A stretch of DNA of 64,000 nucleotides from Cyanobacteria bacterium SZAS LIN-3. Its GTDB lineage: Bacteria > Cyanobacteriota > Vampirovibrionia > Obscuribacterales > Obscuribacteraceae. Location of the stretch: assembly GCA_018266215.1 (NCBI GenBank), contig JAFEAV010000012.1, positions 37,358-101,357 on the forward strand, written 5' to 3'. The notes beneath the pieces were generated by a model. It made no database searches and was not told the origin of the DNA. It saw only the letters and a program-made list of their open reading frames with translations. A program made the translations under genes and the position numbers. Shown one piece after another: positions 35,953 to 45,426 of the stretch (positions within the stretch are counted from its first letter, which is position 1; each line of letters begins with the position of its first letter).

Positions 35953-37899
35953 ATGCGCTGTTTGTATTTAATACTGGCCCTTCTCCTCTGTTTATTTGCC
36001 GCACCGGGGCAGTTTGCCAATCAATACCAATTTGATTTTGGCGCACCCGCCTGGGCCCAGTCCCCTGCTGGAGAGAAAGCCCCCGAGCCGGTCAAGGCCA
36101 CTTTATTGAGTGATCAGACTGGTATCGTCGCCGGTGGCAAGTTTAAGCTGGGTGTAAAGTTTGTCATTGAGCCCGGTTGGCACACCTATTACAAGGACCC
36201 CGGGGATTCGGGCATGCCCACCAAACTGACCTGGGACCTGCCGGCGGGCTTCACCAGCGGTCCGATTATCTGGCCCAAGCCCCACAAATCCGTGGACGCC
36301 GGCATAGTTGCTTACGGCTATAGCGATTCTGTTTTGCATGTTACTGAAATCACCGCGCCGGCAAATTTAAAGGTCGGTGACAAGGTGACATTGAAAGTGA
36401 ATGTCAAATATCTCGTCTGCAAAGATGTCTGCATGCCGGGCAAAGCGGCTCTTGAGATAACCCTGCCTGTTGTAGCCGCTGCTGAGAAATCTCCTGATGC
36501 GGCACTCTTTGACGAGGTGGGAACTGGTTTCAATGATCCTGTCTCCACACTTACTCTTGGTGGAGAAGCCGGATCTACAACTGGGCCCGCAACCGCATCT
36601 GCAACCGCAGCCGCAACTTCTTCCACTGCCGGTGTTGCAACGCCTGCCACTCCTTCCACAGATGTGATGGGAGCCCTGCTCTTCGCTTTTTTCGGCGGGG
36701 TGATTCTCAATGTCATGCCCTGCGTTTTGCCGGTGATTGCAATCAAAGTTTTGAGTTTGCTCGAGCAGGCTAAGGAAGAACCGGCAAAAATCAAATTGCT
36801 CGGCTTGATTTTTTCGGCCGGTATCATTTCTTCCTTTATGGTCCTGGCGACGGTCGTGATCCTTGTAAAAGCCGGTGGCCAGGCCGTTGGTTGGGGCTTT
36901 CAGTTCCAGTATCCGGGCTTTGTCCTGATCATGTGTTCGATTATTTTGATTATGGCCCTTTCGCTTTTCGGCATGTTTTATGTCAATGTCCAGGCCAGTG
37001 GTGCCATCGATCAACTGGCCAGGCAGGAGGGTCTGGTCGGGACTTTTTTTAAAGGTGTTCTGGCTACCATTCTCTCCACCCCCTGCACGGCTCCATTTCT
37101 GGGAGTGGCTCTGGGCTTCGCTTTTTCGCAGTCGGCCGGTGTCATCGCCCTGATCTTTTTCACTATCGCCCTGGGTATGGCATCACCTTATTTACTTTTG
37201 ACGATCAATCCCGCCTGGATAAAATTCATTCCCAAGCCTGGTGATTGGATGGATAAGTTCAAACAGTCGATGGGTTTTTTGATGCTCTTTACCGTCGTCT
37301 GGTTGGACACCTATGTGCTGGCCTCCCAGGTCAGTGCCGATGTGCTTGTCCTGCTCAACATCTGGCTTGTGGGGCTGGCCTTCTGTGCCTGGATTGTTGC
37401 TAACTTCAGTGATCTGACCAGCAGCAAGAGTCGCAGACTTAAAGTGCTGGCCAGTGCCGGCGCCTGTTTTATGCTTTTCTCTTATACCTGCATTTTTGCG
37501 CAGCCTGCTGTGATGGCTGCCCTGACGCCGGGCAGCAAAGTTGTTGATGACGGCTGGAAACCATACAGCCCGGAAGCCCTGACCGCGGCACTGGCGCAGA
37601 AGCGTCCCGTCTTTTTGGATTTTACCGCCGCCTGGTGCCTGACCTGCAAGGTCAACGAAAAAACAGTTATTTCCACAGCGGCCGTGCGCGACAAAATCAA
37701 GGCACTGAATGTGGTGACATTGAAAGCCGACTGGACAAAACAGGATCCCGACATAACAAAACTCCTGAACCAATTTAATCGTTCAGGAGTTCCGCTTTAT
37801 GTGATTTATCCGGTTTCACGTCAGGACAAGCCGATTGTGCTGCCCGAGGTGATTACTCAGGAACTGGTTTTGAAAAGTCTGGACGAAGCGTCCAGATAG
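35953..37899 (+). CDS. dsbD: Thiol:disulfide interchange protein DsbD (alpha-beta-gamma)
   Basis: A 648-residue inner-membrane reductant conductor that passes electrons from cytoplasmic thioredoxin to periplasmic partners. Signal peptide (1-38, ending AWAQS), then the periplasmic alpha domain with C156 and C160 (VCKDVCMPG), eight membrane helices (about 230-500) with C257 (NVMPCVLP) and C378 (STPCTAPFLG), and a C-terminal thioredoxin-like gamma domain with C562-L-T-C565 (AAWCLTCK). All six redox cysteines are present, so the relay should be complete. An Ala/Thr-rich linker joins alpha and membrane domains. It is translationally coupled to the GH1 gene and convergent with bcp (13 bases apart). 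Confidence 0.93.
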   Translation: MRCLYLILALLLCLFAAPGQFANQYQFDFGAPAWAQSPAGEKAPEPVKATLLSDQTGIVAGGKFKLGVKFVIEPGWHTYYKDPGDSGMPTKLTWDLPAGFTSGPIIWPKPHKSVDAGIVAYGYSDSVLHVTEITAPANLKVGDKVTLKVNVKYLVCKDVCMPGKAALEITLPVVAAAEKSPDAALFDEVGTGFNDPVSTLTLGGEAGSTTGPATASATAAATSSTAGVATPATPSTDVMGALLFAFFGGVILNVMPCVLPVIAIKVLSLLEQAKEEPAKIKLLGLIFSAGIISSFMVLATVVILVKAGGQAVGWGFQFQYPGFVLIMCSIILIMALSLFGMFYVNVQASGAIDQLARQEGLVGTFFKGVLATILSTPCTAPFLGVALGFAFSQSAGVIALIFFTIALGMASPYLLLTINPAWIKFIPKPGDWMDKFKQSMGFLMLFTVVWLDTYVLASQVSADVLVLLNIWLVGLAFCAWIVANFSDLTSSKSRRLKVLASAGACFMLFSYTCIFAQPAVMAALTPGSKVVDDGWKPYSPEALTAALAQKRPVFLDFTAAWCLTCKVNEKTVISTAAVRDKIKALNVVTLKADWTKQDPDITKLLNQFNRSGVPLYVIYPVSRQDKPIVLPEVITQELVLKSLDEASR

Positions 37900-37912
37900 T
37901 TCTACCAGACCC

Positions 37913-38392
37913 TTAGCCCAGGCCTTTGACTACGGCCAGAAGGTCGGAGTTTGTCGGCATGCCTTCGATCACTTTGGCAATCGTGCCGTTTTTGTCGATG
38001 ACAAAAGTGACCCGGTTAGCCGTGGCTTTGCCTTCGACAACAGTGCCGTAGGCTTTGCCGACAACACCGCCGACATCGGCGAGAAGCGGTTGCTTCAGGT
38101 TGTACTTGGCGGCAAACTTGCCGTGGCTGTCCACGTTATCGCAGGAGATGCCCAGGGGCTGGGTGTGGACCGCTTCAAACTGGTCCAGGTCTTCGCTGAA
38201 GGCGCACATTTCTTTTGTGCATCCCGGTGTATCGTCTTTGGGATAGAAGGCCAAAATGACATGGTTCTTGCCGTGGAAATCGCTGAGCTTTATGTTGCCG
38301 GCGGCTTTTGAACCGACGAAAGCAGGCAAGTCGAAAGATGGTGCCGTATCGCCTTCTTTGAGAAGGGCATTGCTTACTTGTGGTGATGTCAT
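37913..38392 (-). CDS. bcp: Peroxiredoxin, Bcp/PrxQ type
   Basis: A thioredoxin-dependent peroxidase of 159 residues that reduces hydrogen and organic peroxides. The peroxidatic cysteine is C58 in YPKDDTPGCTKEMC and the resolving cysteine is C63, the five-residue spacing of the PrxQ 2-Cys subgroup. GVSCD is replaced by GISCDNVDSHGKFAAKY; the C-terminal NRVTFVIDKNGTI is typical. It starts with ATG at 38392, preceded on its strand by AATGAGGATAAAGTT as ribosome binding site. It is convergent with dsbD, another thiol-redox gene. Confidence 0.95.
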   Translation of the reverse strand: MTSPQVSNALLKEGDTAPSFDLPAFVGSKAAGNIKLSDFHGKNHVILAFYPKDDTPGCTKEMCAFSEDLDQFEAVHTQPLGISCDNVDSHGKFAAKYNLKQPLLADVGGVVGKAYGTVVEGKATANRVTFVIDKNGTIAKVIEGMPTNSDLLAVVKGLG

Positions 38393-38482
38393 AACTTTAT
38401 CCTCATTGGAACAGCGTCATTGTTCCAGATGGGGCTAGCCAAGTGCGTGAACAAATCGGGAACTGCTTAGCGCTGCTTCATT

Positions 38483-38508
38483 AACCCTCTACTGCTTGTA
38501 AGAGGGTT
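38483..38508. other. Hairpin of unknown role upstream of bcp
   Basis: AACCCTCT (38483-38490) pairs perfectly with AGAGGGTT (38501-38508) around a 10-base loop. No T-run follows on either strand, so it is not a clear terminator. It lies in the leader side of bcp and after the terminator of the large Roadblock gene; it may be a leader structure or mRNA end protection. Confidence 0.4.
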
Positions 38509-38526
38509 GCCTGTTGTACACAAACA

Positions 38527-38552
38527 AAAAGGAGGAGCATGCTCCTCCTTTT
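38527..38552 (-). terminator. Rho-independent terminator of the Roadblock-domain gene
   Basis: A perfect palindrome AAAAGGAGGAGC / GCTCCTCCTTTT. Read on the minus strand it is followed by TTTTTGTTTG, a good U-tract, and it lies 18 bases after the stop of the minus-strand gene. Confidence 0.85.
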
Positions 38553-38570
38553 GCATCTATTATCGGGACC

Positions 38571-41500
38571 TTAGCCGCCGTGAATAGTTGATTGAATCGT
38601 TTCCAGAAGTCCGTCGATTTTGTTGAGGTCGGTCTTCTCCAGGAACACAGCCAGGATGCCGACATCAACGTCAGTCAGTACCGTTGTCTTGAAGCGTTGG
38701 CCATCACCGTTGGTGACTTCGGTCAGCATCACCATCTGTCGCAGTTTGCCGATTTCCAACTTCTTGGTGGCCAGGTTGGAGGTGGACAGAAGCGCTGTCG
38801 AGAGAGCGCCGAGCATGTCTTTGTCCCAGCCGGTGCCGACTGTCGAAGCTATGACCAGACCGTCGTGGCCGACTATCAACGATCCGGCGACACCTTCATA
38901 TGTGTCGATGGCGTTGAGAATATTTTTGATGCCTTCACAGCGGGCAGCGGAGATGATTTTTGCCGTACTCATACCGGCGCCGAGTTTCTTTGTCTCGCCG
39001 CTCTTGATGATGTTTTCGACAGCCTGTACATCGAGCAGGAGTTTGCCGATGGTCTTCATCGTGCCTGCTGTTTCTGAGCTGAATTTCGCTCCGGAACCAG
39101 GTTTTGACGAGAGACGACCGAATTCTTTTACTTCTTTGTATTTGGCCGGTTCGGGTTTGGCCGGAGCCGCTTCGGTTGAAGCTGCAGCAGCCGGAGTTTT
39201 TTCGGCGACAGGCTCGGCTTTCGCCGGTTCAGCTTTGGCCGGCTCGGCCTTGGCCTCAACAGCGCTTCCTTCTTCCTTGACCTTGGCCAGGGTGCTGGAA
39301 TTGACTTCCAACTGAGCGCTTTCGGTCAGGCCGGAGAAAATATTGTCCAGTTCTTCGCCCAGGCTCTCGCCGAAGAGTCCGCCTTCACCGCTCGGTTCCG
39401 CTTCCGCTTCGGCAGCCGGTTCCGGCTCCGCTTCGGCTTTGGCTTCGGCGACTGGTGCTTTTTCGGCCTTGGCCGCGGGCAAAACATCTTTAACTTCTTT
39501 TTGCGCTTCCGGGGGAGCGAGCTCGGAGAAGATATCGTCTATTTCGGATTCCAATCCCGAACCAAAGAGACTTCCCTGAGCTTCTTCCGCCGGCTCGGCT
39601 TCATCTTCTTCAGCCGGTGCGGCGTTGATGGCGGCACCGCGGGCGGCACTACTGGGGAGAACATCTTTGACTTCTTTTTGAGCTTCCGGCGGGGCCAGTT
39701 CCGAGAAAATATCGTCTATTTCGCCGTCGACGCCACCACCGAAGAGCGGCTCCGAGGGCTCTTCAACTGTTGCTTCCGCCGGCGCTTCTTCCGCTTCTTC
39801 CTCCACTCCGAAAGAGCGGTCCAGAAGGGATGCCAGAGGCGCTGCTTCGGTATCGAGACCGATGGAGAGATCCGGGCCCTCAAATTTGTGTTCGGGCGCG
39901 GCCGGTTTCTCTTCGACTTTCTCCGCTACTTCCGGTTCGGGCTCGGGTGCCGCTTCCACTTTGGCTTCCGGCTCGACTTTTGCTGCAGGCGGCTCTGGAG
40001 CCGCTTTGGCTTCCACTTTTGCCGGGGGCTGAGCTTTTGTTGTCGGTGTGGCCGCTACTTCCGGCGCACCGTCTCCCTTGAAGACGGTGTCCAGAGTCAG
40101 CTCCACCGGTGGTTCTATCGGCTTGGCCGTTTCTTCGACTTTTTTGACTTCTTCTTGAGCCGGTTCGTCATCGAGACGATCGAGTAGACTGCGCAGACTG
40201 TCGGGCTCGCTCTCGACTTCCTTCTGCTGCGTCTTGAGTGTGCTGCCGCTGGCGGAAAGGGCGTTGAGCTTGGTGAAGGTGCTTGTATTGCGGCGTTTCA
40301 TCGCCGCCAGTTTGTTGTTGGTGTTGCTCGGCGTCAGTGTCGGCGCGCCCGGAGTAAGTCCGGCAGGAGCACTGGGCACAGGGAAATTGGATGTATCGTC
40401 GCCGCTCAGTGCTGTTACTTCGGCAGCTGCACCTTCGTTCAGGGGCTGCATCGCCGGCATGGAATTGCGAGATGCAGACGCACTGGCAAAAGAACTTGTA
40501 CGGGTGGTCTCGGGCTTTTCATCCGGGGCTGCGAAGGTTGGCTCGGCTGCGGCGGGAGACATATCGCTCTCGTCGTCGTCTCCGCCCAGTTTGGACATCA
40601 GGTCGAGACCCGGTTCGAGCGAACCGATCGGTTCTTCAACAAGAGCTGTAACTTCTTCCTGACTCTCGGCGGCAAATAGTGCGGCGGCCGATTCCGTTTC
40701 CAGAGATTCGCTCTCCGCAGGCTCGTCGGCGAAGGAATTGAGCAGTGCTGCAACGTCTGTGGTTTCGGCCTCTTCGGCCGGCAGGCCCAGGTCGCCGAGG
40801 GCGGGGCTGACCGCCTCTTCTTCTTCTTCGATTTTGGCGTTGAGGATACTGTTGAGGAATCCGGCACCGGTGTCGGCGGGTTCACTATCGGCTACTTCAT
40901 TTATAAATGAGTTGCCCGACAGCGCTGAGTTTTTAGTGGCTGATAAAGATGCATCCAGCGATGAATCGTCAAGACGATCCAGCATATTGGCCAGGGTGCC
41001 GTCGTCGGCACTGGGGGCGGGAGCGGCAGGCGCCTTATCCCGACTGGGCAATTCCACCGATTCGCGCGGTGTCGGCTTCAGTTCCTGACCGGGTTCGGTC
41101 AATGAAATAGCTTTGAGATTGGTCATCGTGCTGCGCAACGAACGGCCGTCAGCAGAGCGGTCGGCGTAGGCGGCGGCTTTTTCCCACTTAGCCTGGGTGT
41201 CGGGATCGACTTTGACAGCCTTGAGGCGCTCAAGCTGTGCTTCTGCCACTTTTGTATCGGCGAAGCTCGACATCTGTTCGGCTTGCATGAGGTTTGTTGC
41301 GGCAATCAAACTGGCCAGATTCATCACGCCCAGACTGACTGCATTGAAGTGCAGGAGCCAGTCCTGCTGGATTACGGCAAAGCACTGCGGCACGCCGAAG
41401 GAATTGGCCAGCAGTCCGAGGAAGCCGATGAATGAACTGGTTACGAGAAAGGCGCGCAATTGCTGCACAAAGGGGCAGGTGCGATAGGTGACCAGGGCAA

Positions 41501-41663
41501 ACATCAAGGGGATGATGAATTGCGCCGCAGCAAAGGGTGCGGCCGGAAGGTCGAATAAAAGGTCTTTGGTCGCGGCAATGTACGGGATGACAAGCATAGC
41601 CACCACGCCAAAGATCAATGCCCCGATGCCCGCTGCCGATTTGCGGAATTTTAGTCTATACAT
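38571..41663 (-). CDS. Membrane protein with long acidic repeat region and C-terminal Roadblock/LC7 domain
   Basis: A 1030-residue mosaic protein. Four membrane helices occupy about residues 10-130. A Glu/Ala/Pro-rich disordered region (about 180-860) carries recurring short motifs of the type LLDRLDDE and three longer near-repeats ending EIDDIFSELAPPEAQKEVKD (residues about 637-670, 694-729 and a degenerate one 761-790). The C-terminal 130-160 residues are a Roadblock/LC7 (MglB-like) domain: VAGSLIVGHDGLVIASTV, then a long helix and KLRQMVMLTEV. Roadblock proteins dimerise and act with small GTPases or kinases in polarity and signalling. No Ras-like GTPase gene is nearby. Codon use looks native. 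Function is unknown. Confidence 0.8.
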   Translation of the reverse strand: MYRLKFRKSAAGIGALIFGVVAMLVIPYIAATKDLLFDLPAAPFAAAQFIIPLMFALVTYRTCPFVQQLRAFLVTSSFIGFLGLLANSFGVPQCFAVIQQDWLLHFNAVSLGVMNLASLIAATNLMQAEQMSSFADTKVAEAQLERLKAVKVDPDTQAKWEKAAAYADRSADGRSLRSTMTNLKAISLTEPGQELKPTPRESVELPSRDKAPAAPAPSADDGTLANMLDRLDDSSLDASLSATKNSALSGNSFINEVADSEPADTGAGFLNSILNAKIEEEEEAVSPALGDLGLPAEEAETTDVAALLNSFADEPAESESLETESAAALFAAESQEEVTALVEEPIGSLEPGLDLMSKLGGDDDESDMSPAAAEPTFAAPDEKPETTRTSSFASASASRNSMPAMQPLNEGAAAEVTALSGDDTSNFPVPSAPAGLTPGAPTLTPSNTNNKLAAMKRRNTSTFTKLNALSASGSTLKTQQKEVESEPDSLRSLLDRLDDEPAQEEVKKVEETAKPIEPPVELTLDTVFKGDGAPEVAATPTTKAQPPAKVEAKAAPEPPAAKVEPEAKVEAAPEPEPEVAEKVEEKPAAPEHKFEGPDLSIGLDTEAAPLASLLDRSFGVEEEAEEAPAEATVEEPSEPLFGGGVDGEIDDIFSELAPPEAQKEVKDVLPSSAARGAAINAAPAEEDEAEPAEEAQGSLFGSGLESEIDDIFSELAPPEAQKEVKDVLPAAKAEKAPVAEAKAEAEPEPAAEAEAEPSGEGGLFGESLGEELDNIFSGLTESAQLEVNSSTLAKVKEEGSAVEAKAEPAKAEPAKAEPVAEKTPAAAASTEAAPAKPEPAKYKEVKEFGRLSSKPGSGAKFSSETAGTMKTIGKLLLDVQAVENIIKSGETKKLGAGMSTAKIISAARCEGIKNILNAIDTYEGVAGSLIVGHDGLVIASTVGTGWDKDMLGALSTALLSTSNLATKKLEIGKLRQMVMLTEVTNGDGQRFKTTVLTDVDVGILAVFLEKTDLNKIDGLLETIQSTIHGG

Positions 41664-41799
41664 GCAGCTTAGCTAGTCTACCTTTCCCAGGTAATCATCC
41701 CACACCAAAAAAACGGTTGCTTCCTTTATACCCCGCCCTCTAGGATCTAACGATTGATCCTAAACTATTTAGAGGTTCAAGTTTGGATTCTATACCTAT

Positions 41800-44385
41800 T
41801 CAGAGTCTAAAAGATGCGCCGAGTTCGGCTGTCATGGAATCTCTCAAACCGGCCATAACCTTGTCGATCTCTTCACTGGTGAGCGTTTCGCTGGGGTGCT
41901 GGAAGGTCAAGCGGTAACTAATTGAGACTTTGTCCGGTTCTTTATCAGACTCAAAAATGCTGACAAGCTCTAGTTGTCTCATATAATTTCCCGCTTTTTT
42001 GCCAATCAGGTTGGTGGCCTGTTGATGACTGGCCAGTTTTTTGGTCTTGTCAAAATCTGCAGTCAAATCCCGCACAATCGATGGGGATGTGGCAATTTCG
42101 CTAAATTTCTTGGCTTTGCGCTCCAGTTTTATTTTGTCTATGTCCAGTTCAAAGACAAAGGCGTCCTGGCGCAGTCCCAGTTGATCGCGCAGTTTGGGAT
42201 GCACCTGGCCGACGTAGCCAAGGGTGATATTGCTGTCCCAGGGTGATTGCGGCTGGCCTGATTTATTTGGCTTGGCAGGGCGATTGAGGGCTACCAGGGC
42301 CGAGCGATAGGGGTGCAACCAGGGCAGGTAGGTCTGCGCCGCATCGTCGCCGCCGTCGCCCGAGGCCACCGGCAAAAACTGTATGCGACTCAAATCTATG
42401 CCCAGGCAGGAAAAAATATTTTCCACCAGACCTTTGGCCAGGAAATAATCGACGGGCACATTTGATTTTTGACCGGCGGCGATGGCTTTGAACTTTTCAC
42501 CACATACGATGCCGGCCAGTCTGAGATTTTCTCTGACGCCGGTGCCGTGCGTGTCGCCTTCGCCTTTGAGATAAACGCGGCCGCTTTCAAACAACCAGAC
42601 CGCCTTGGCTCCGCGGTCCTGGTTGTAGGCGCAGGCCTGCAGCAGCCCTGGAGCCAGGCTCTGACGCAGGGCCTGGTGATCTTTGGAGAGTGGATTTAAA
42701 ACGCTGACCAGATGTCCGTCGGAGAGGCCAGCCGTGTCCGCCGGTACCAGCGATGACAACCAGGCTTCCGATAAACCCTGGGCGCGCAGCGTTGAACGTA
42801 CTAGATTGAGGGTGTCGTCCGGGGCCACCAGAGCAAAAGTTGCCGAAGGCATTGCCGAGGCAATTTTGTCGTAACCATTCAGTCGGCAAACTTCTTCGAT
42901 CAGGTCTATCTCACGCTTCACATCCGACTGCCGGAAGCTGGGCACGGCCACGCTCATATTTTCGCCCGCGCCTTCGACGCTGAAACCGAGCGGCGTAAGC
43001 AGGTCTTTGACGAGAGAGTCTTCGATGTGCAGGCCGAGCAGACGCTTGATTTGCGAGGAGCGCAGGGGCACCTGCACCGGTGCAACTTTATCCGAACCGC
43101 AAACTCCCAGGCTGGCGGCCTGAGTGCCCGAGGTGGTGCAGTATTTGCCGATGAGATAGGCGGCGCGGCAACTGGCGTTCAGTACTGAAGCGGCGTCGAC
43201 ACCGCGTTCAAAACGCAGACTGGCGTCGCTGGAGAGGCCCAGCAATCGGGAGCCGCGACGGACGACCGCCTGGGAGAAACAGGCCGCTTCCAGCATCAGA
43301 TTTTGCGTGCTGTCGCTGACTTCGCTGTCCTTGCCGCCCATGATGCCGGCGACGCCGACAATGTGCGCGGCGCCTTCGCCGGCCTTCGCCTGGGCGTTGG
43401 GTCCGTCGACAATGACGAGCATTTCCTCAGTCAGGGCGCGCTCGCGGCCGTCCAGGGTGACGATCTGTTCGCCTGCCCGGGCGCGTCTCACGCCCATGGC
43501 CGGGTGTTTGAGCTTGTCTTTGTCATAGGCATGCAGGGGCTGGCCCAGTTCATGCATGACGTAGTTGGTGATGTCGACCACGTTATTGACCGGTCTGAGG
43601 CCGATTGCTTCCAGCCTTCTGGCAATGAAAGCAGGTGCCGGGCCGATCTTGACGTTGTTGATTTCTTGCAGGCTGAAAAATGGGCAGTCTGAATTGTCCT
43701 CACCATCGAACCAGATCGCAGGTGGTGTCTTGCTCGCGGCCGGGGTGGTCAATTCATCCATTGACCAGAGTGGTGCCTTCAGAGGACGATTGAAGAGGGC
43801 CGCCACTTCGCGGGCCAGACCCTGCACGCTGAGCGCGTCACCACGATTGGAGCGCGGCTCGACATGCAAAATATAATCGGTTTTTATGCCCAGGACTTCT
43901 TTGATATCCTGGCCCAGGGCCGGTGTTTTGCCGTTGGCGTTGAGGACGAGAATGCCCTCTGATGTGCCTTCACCCATGTCGATACCAAGCTCCGGCGGCG
44001 AGCAGAGCATGCCGTTGGAGTGCACGCCGCGGATGGCTGAGGCCTTGATCGGCAGCGGCGTCCCATCTTTGCGATTGATCACTCGGGCGCCCGGCAGGGC
44101 CACCGGTACGCGCATGCCGACTTCGATGTTCTGCGCGCCGCAGACAATTTCCAGAGGCTCGGCACCTTCTTCGATGCGGGTTTTGGTTAAACGGATCTTG
44201 TCGGCATTGGGATGGGGGTGGATTTCCAGTATTTCGCCTACAACAATCGGTCCCACCAGATCCGGTCCGAAGACCGTTACCTCTTCCACTTCAAAGGCGC
44301 CCATAGTGAGCTTTTCAGCAAGTTCTTGCGGGCTGATGCCCGTCAGGTCGACGTAGTCGCCCAGCCAGTCAAAGGAAAGTTTCAT
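41800..44385 (-). CDS. pheT: Phenylalanine--tRNA ligase beta subunit
   Basis: An 861-residue subunit of the (alpha-beta)2 PheRS. Domains visible in order are the N-terminal tRNA-binding OB fold with GEILEIHPHPNADKIRLTK and IVCGAQNIEVGMRVPVA (about 45-150), the B3/B4 editing region with NNVVDITNYVMHELGQPLHAYD, the B5 region with REIDLIEEVCRLNGYD, a pseudo-catalytic core, and the C-terminal anticodon-binding FDX-ACB domain (about 765-861, SPSIVRDLTADFD and LTFQHPSETLTSEEI). It is somewhat longer than usual (about 800). Its ATG directly follows the pheS stop codon (TAAATG) with no gap, so translation is coupled. Confidence 0.96.
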   Translation of the reverse strand: MKLSFDWLGDYVDLTGISPQELAEKLTMGAFEVEEVTVFGPDLVGPIVVGEILEIHPHPNADKIRLTKTRIEEGAEPLEIVCGAQNIEVGMRVPVALPGARVINRKDGTPLPIKASAIRGVHSNGMLCSPPELGIDMGEGTSEGILVLNANGKTPALGQDIKEVLGIKTDYILHVEPRSNRGDALSVQGLAREVAALFNRPLKAPLWSMDELTTPAASKTPPAIWFDGEDNSDCPFFSLQEINNVKIGPAPAFIARRLEAIGLRPVNNVVDITNYVMHELGQPLHAYDKDKLKHPAMGVRRARAGEQIVTLDGRERALTEEMLVIVDGPNAQAKAGEGAAHIVGVAGIMGGKDSEVSDSTQNLMLEAACFSQAVVRRGSRLLGLSSDASLRFERGVDAASVLNASCRAAYLIGKYCTTSGTQAASLGVCGSDKVAPVQVPLRSSQIKRLLGLHIEDSLVKDLLTPLGFSVEGAGENMSVAVPSFRQSDVKREIDLIEEVCRLNGYDKIASAMPSATFALVAPDDTLNLVRSTLRAQGLSEAWLSSLVPADTAGLSDGHLVSVLNPLSKDHQALRQSLAPGLLQACAYNQDRGAKAVWLFESGRVYLKGEGDTHGTGVRENLRLAGIVCGEKFKAIAAGQKSNVPVDYFLAKGLVENIFSCLGIDLSRIQFLPVASGDGGDDAAQTYLPWLHPYRSALVALNRPAKPNKSGQPQSPWDSNITLGYVGQVHPKLRDQLGLRQDAFVFELDIDKIKLERKAKKFSEIATSPSIVRDLTADFDKTKKLASHQQATNLIGKKAGNYMRQLELVSIFESDKEPDKVSISYRLTFQHPSETLTSEEIDKVMAGLRDSMTAELGASFRL

Positions 44386-45426
44386 TTAAAACTGCTCCAG
44401 AAAACGCAAATCGTTGGTGTAGAAATGACGGATGTCGTTGATGTCGTATTTGAGCATGGCCAGCCGCTCAAGGCCCATGCCGAAGGCAAAGCCGCTGAAT
44501 TCCTCGGGGTCTATGCCCACGCCTTTCAGGACATTGGGGTCGACCATGCCGCAACCAAGCAACTCCAGCCAGCCGCGGTTACCGCAGGTGCGGCAGCCGG
44601 AGCCGCTGCAAAACGGGCACTGGCTGTCGAGTTCGGCCGAGGGTTCGGTGAAGGGGAAGAAGTCGGGGCGGAAGCGCACTTTGACCGGCTTTTTGAAAAG
44701 GGCCTGGATAAACGCTTCCAGTGTGCCTTTGAGCTGGCCGAAAGTGACGTCGCGGTCAATCAGGAGACCTTCCACCTGGTGAAAAAGCGGATACTTTCTG
44801 GCGTTGATTTCTTCGTTGCGATAGACCCGGCCGGGTGAAATGATGCGCAGGGGCGGCTTCTGCTTTTCCATGACGCGGATCTGCACATTGGATGTTTGAC
44901 TGCGCAGAAGCACCGAGGGGCCGATATTTGTGTAAAAGGTGTCCTGCTCATCGCGGGCCGGATGGCTGGCCGGCGTGTTCAGAGCGTCGAAGTTGTAGTA
45001 GTCGGTTTCCACTTCCGGGCCTTCGGCGACGCTGAAACCCATGCTGTAGAAAATGGTGTTGATTTCTTCAATCAACTGGGTGAGCGGATGAGCATGGCCG
45101 CAGTTGAGTCTTGAGCCCGGCAAAGTGACGTCGATCGCTTCTTGCTTCAGGCGCGACGACAGCCCCTGATCGTAGATGCGGGCTCGCTTTTCTTCGTGCG
45201 CGGCTTCGATTTTTTGTTTGACGACGTTGGCCAGTTGACCGACCCGGGGTTTTTCTGTTTTGTCCAGGTCCTTGAGAGCACGCAGTATCGCCGTCAACTC
45301 ACCCTTTTGACCGAGGTAGAGGAGGCGCAGATTTTCCAGACTTTCGAGATTATCGGCCTCTTCGATTGCTTTGACGGCCGCGCTTTCGAGGGCCGCGATT
45401 TTATTTTCCAGTTCTTGCGATTGCAT
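44386..45426 (-). CDS. pheS: Phenylalanine--tRNA ligase alpha subunit
   Basis: Catalytic class II subunit that charges tRNA-Phe. 346 residues from the ATG at 45426 (MQSQELENKI), chosen because PheS proteins begin with this coiled-coil arm; an in-frame GTG at 45456 would add ten atypical residues. Motif 2 appears as GRVYRNEEINARKYPLFHQ and motif 3 as GFAFGMGLERLAML. The four-cysteine insertion CPFCSGSGCRTCGNRGW before LELLGCGMVDP is found in many bacterial PheS and probably binds zinc. I looked for a T-box or pheM-like attenuator upstream and found none. It is divergent from the Nudix gene. Confidence 0.96.
   Translation of the reverse strand: MQSQELENKIAALESAAVKAIEEADNLESLENLRLLYLGQKGELTAILRALKDLDKTEKPRVGQLANVVKQKIEAAHEEKRARIYDQGLSSRLKQEAIDVTLPGSRLNCGHAHPLTQLIEEINTIFYSMGFSVAEGPEVETDYYNFDALNTPASHPARDEQDTFYTNIGPSVLLRSQTSNVQIRVMEKQKPPLRIISPGRVYRNEEINARKYPLFHQVEGLLIDRDVTFGQLKGTLEAFIQALFKKPVKVRFRPDFFPFTEPSAELDSQCPFCSGSGCRTCGNRGWLELLGCGMVDPNVLKGVGIDPEEFSGFAFGMGLERLAMLKYDINDIRHFYTNDLRFLEQF

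Noticed and set aside
38483..38508. Second terminator for the Roadblock gene
   Set aside because: The 8-bp stem is not followed by a T-run on either strand, and a better terminator lies just before it; kept only as a hairpin of unknown role.
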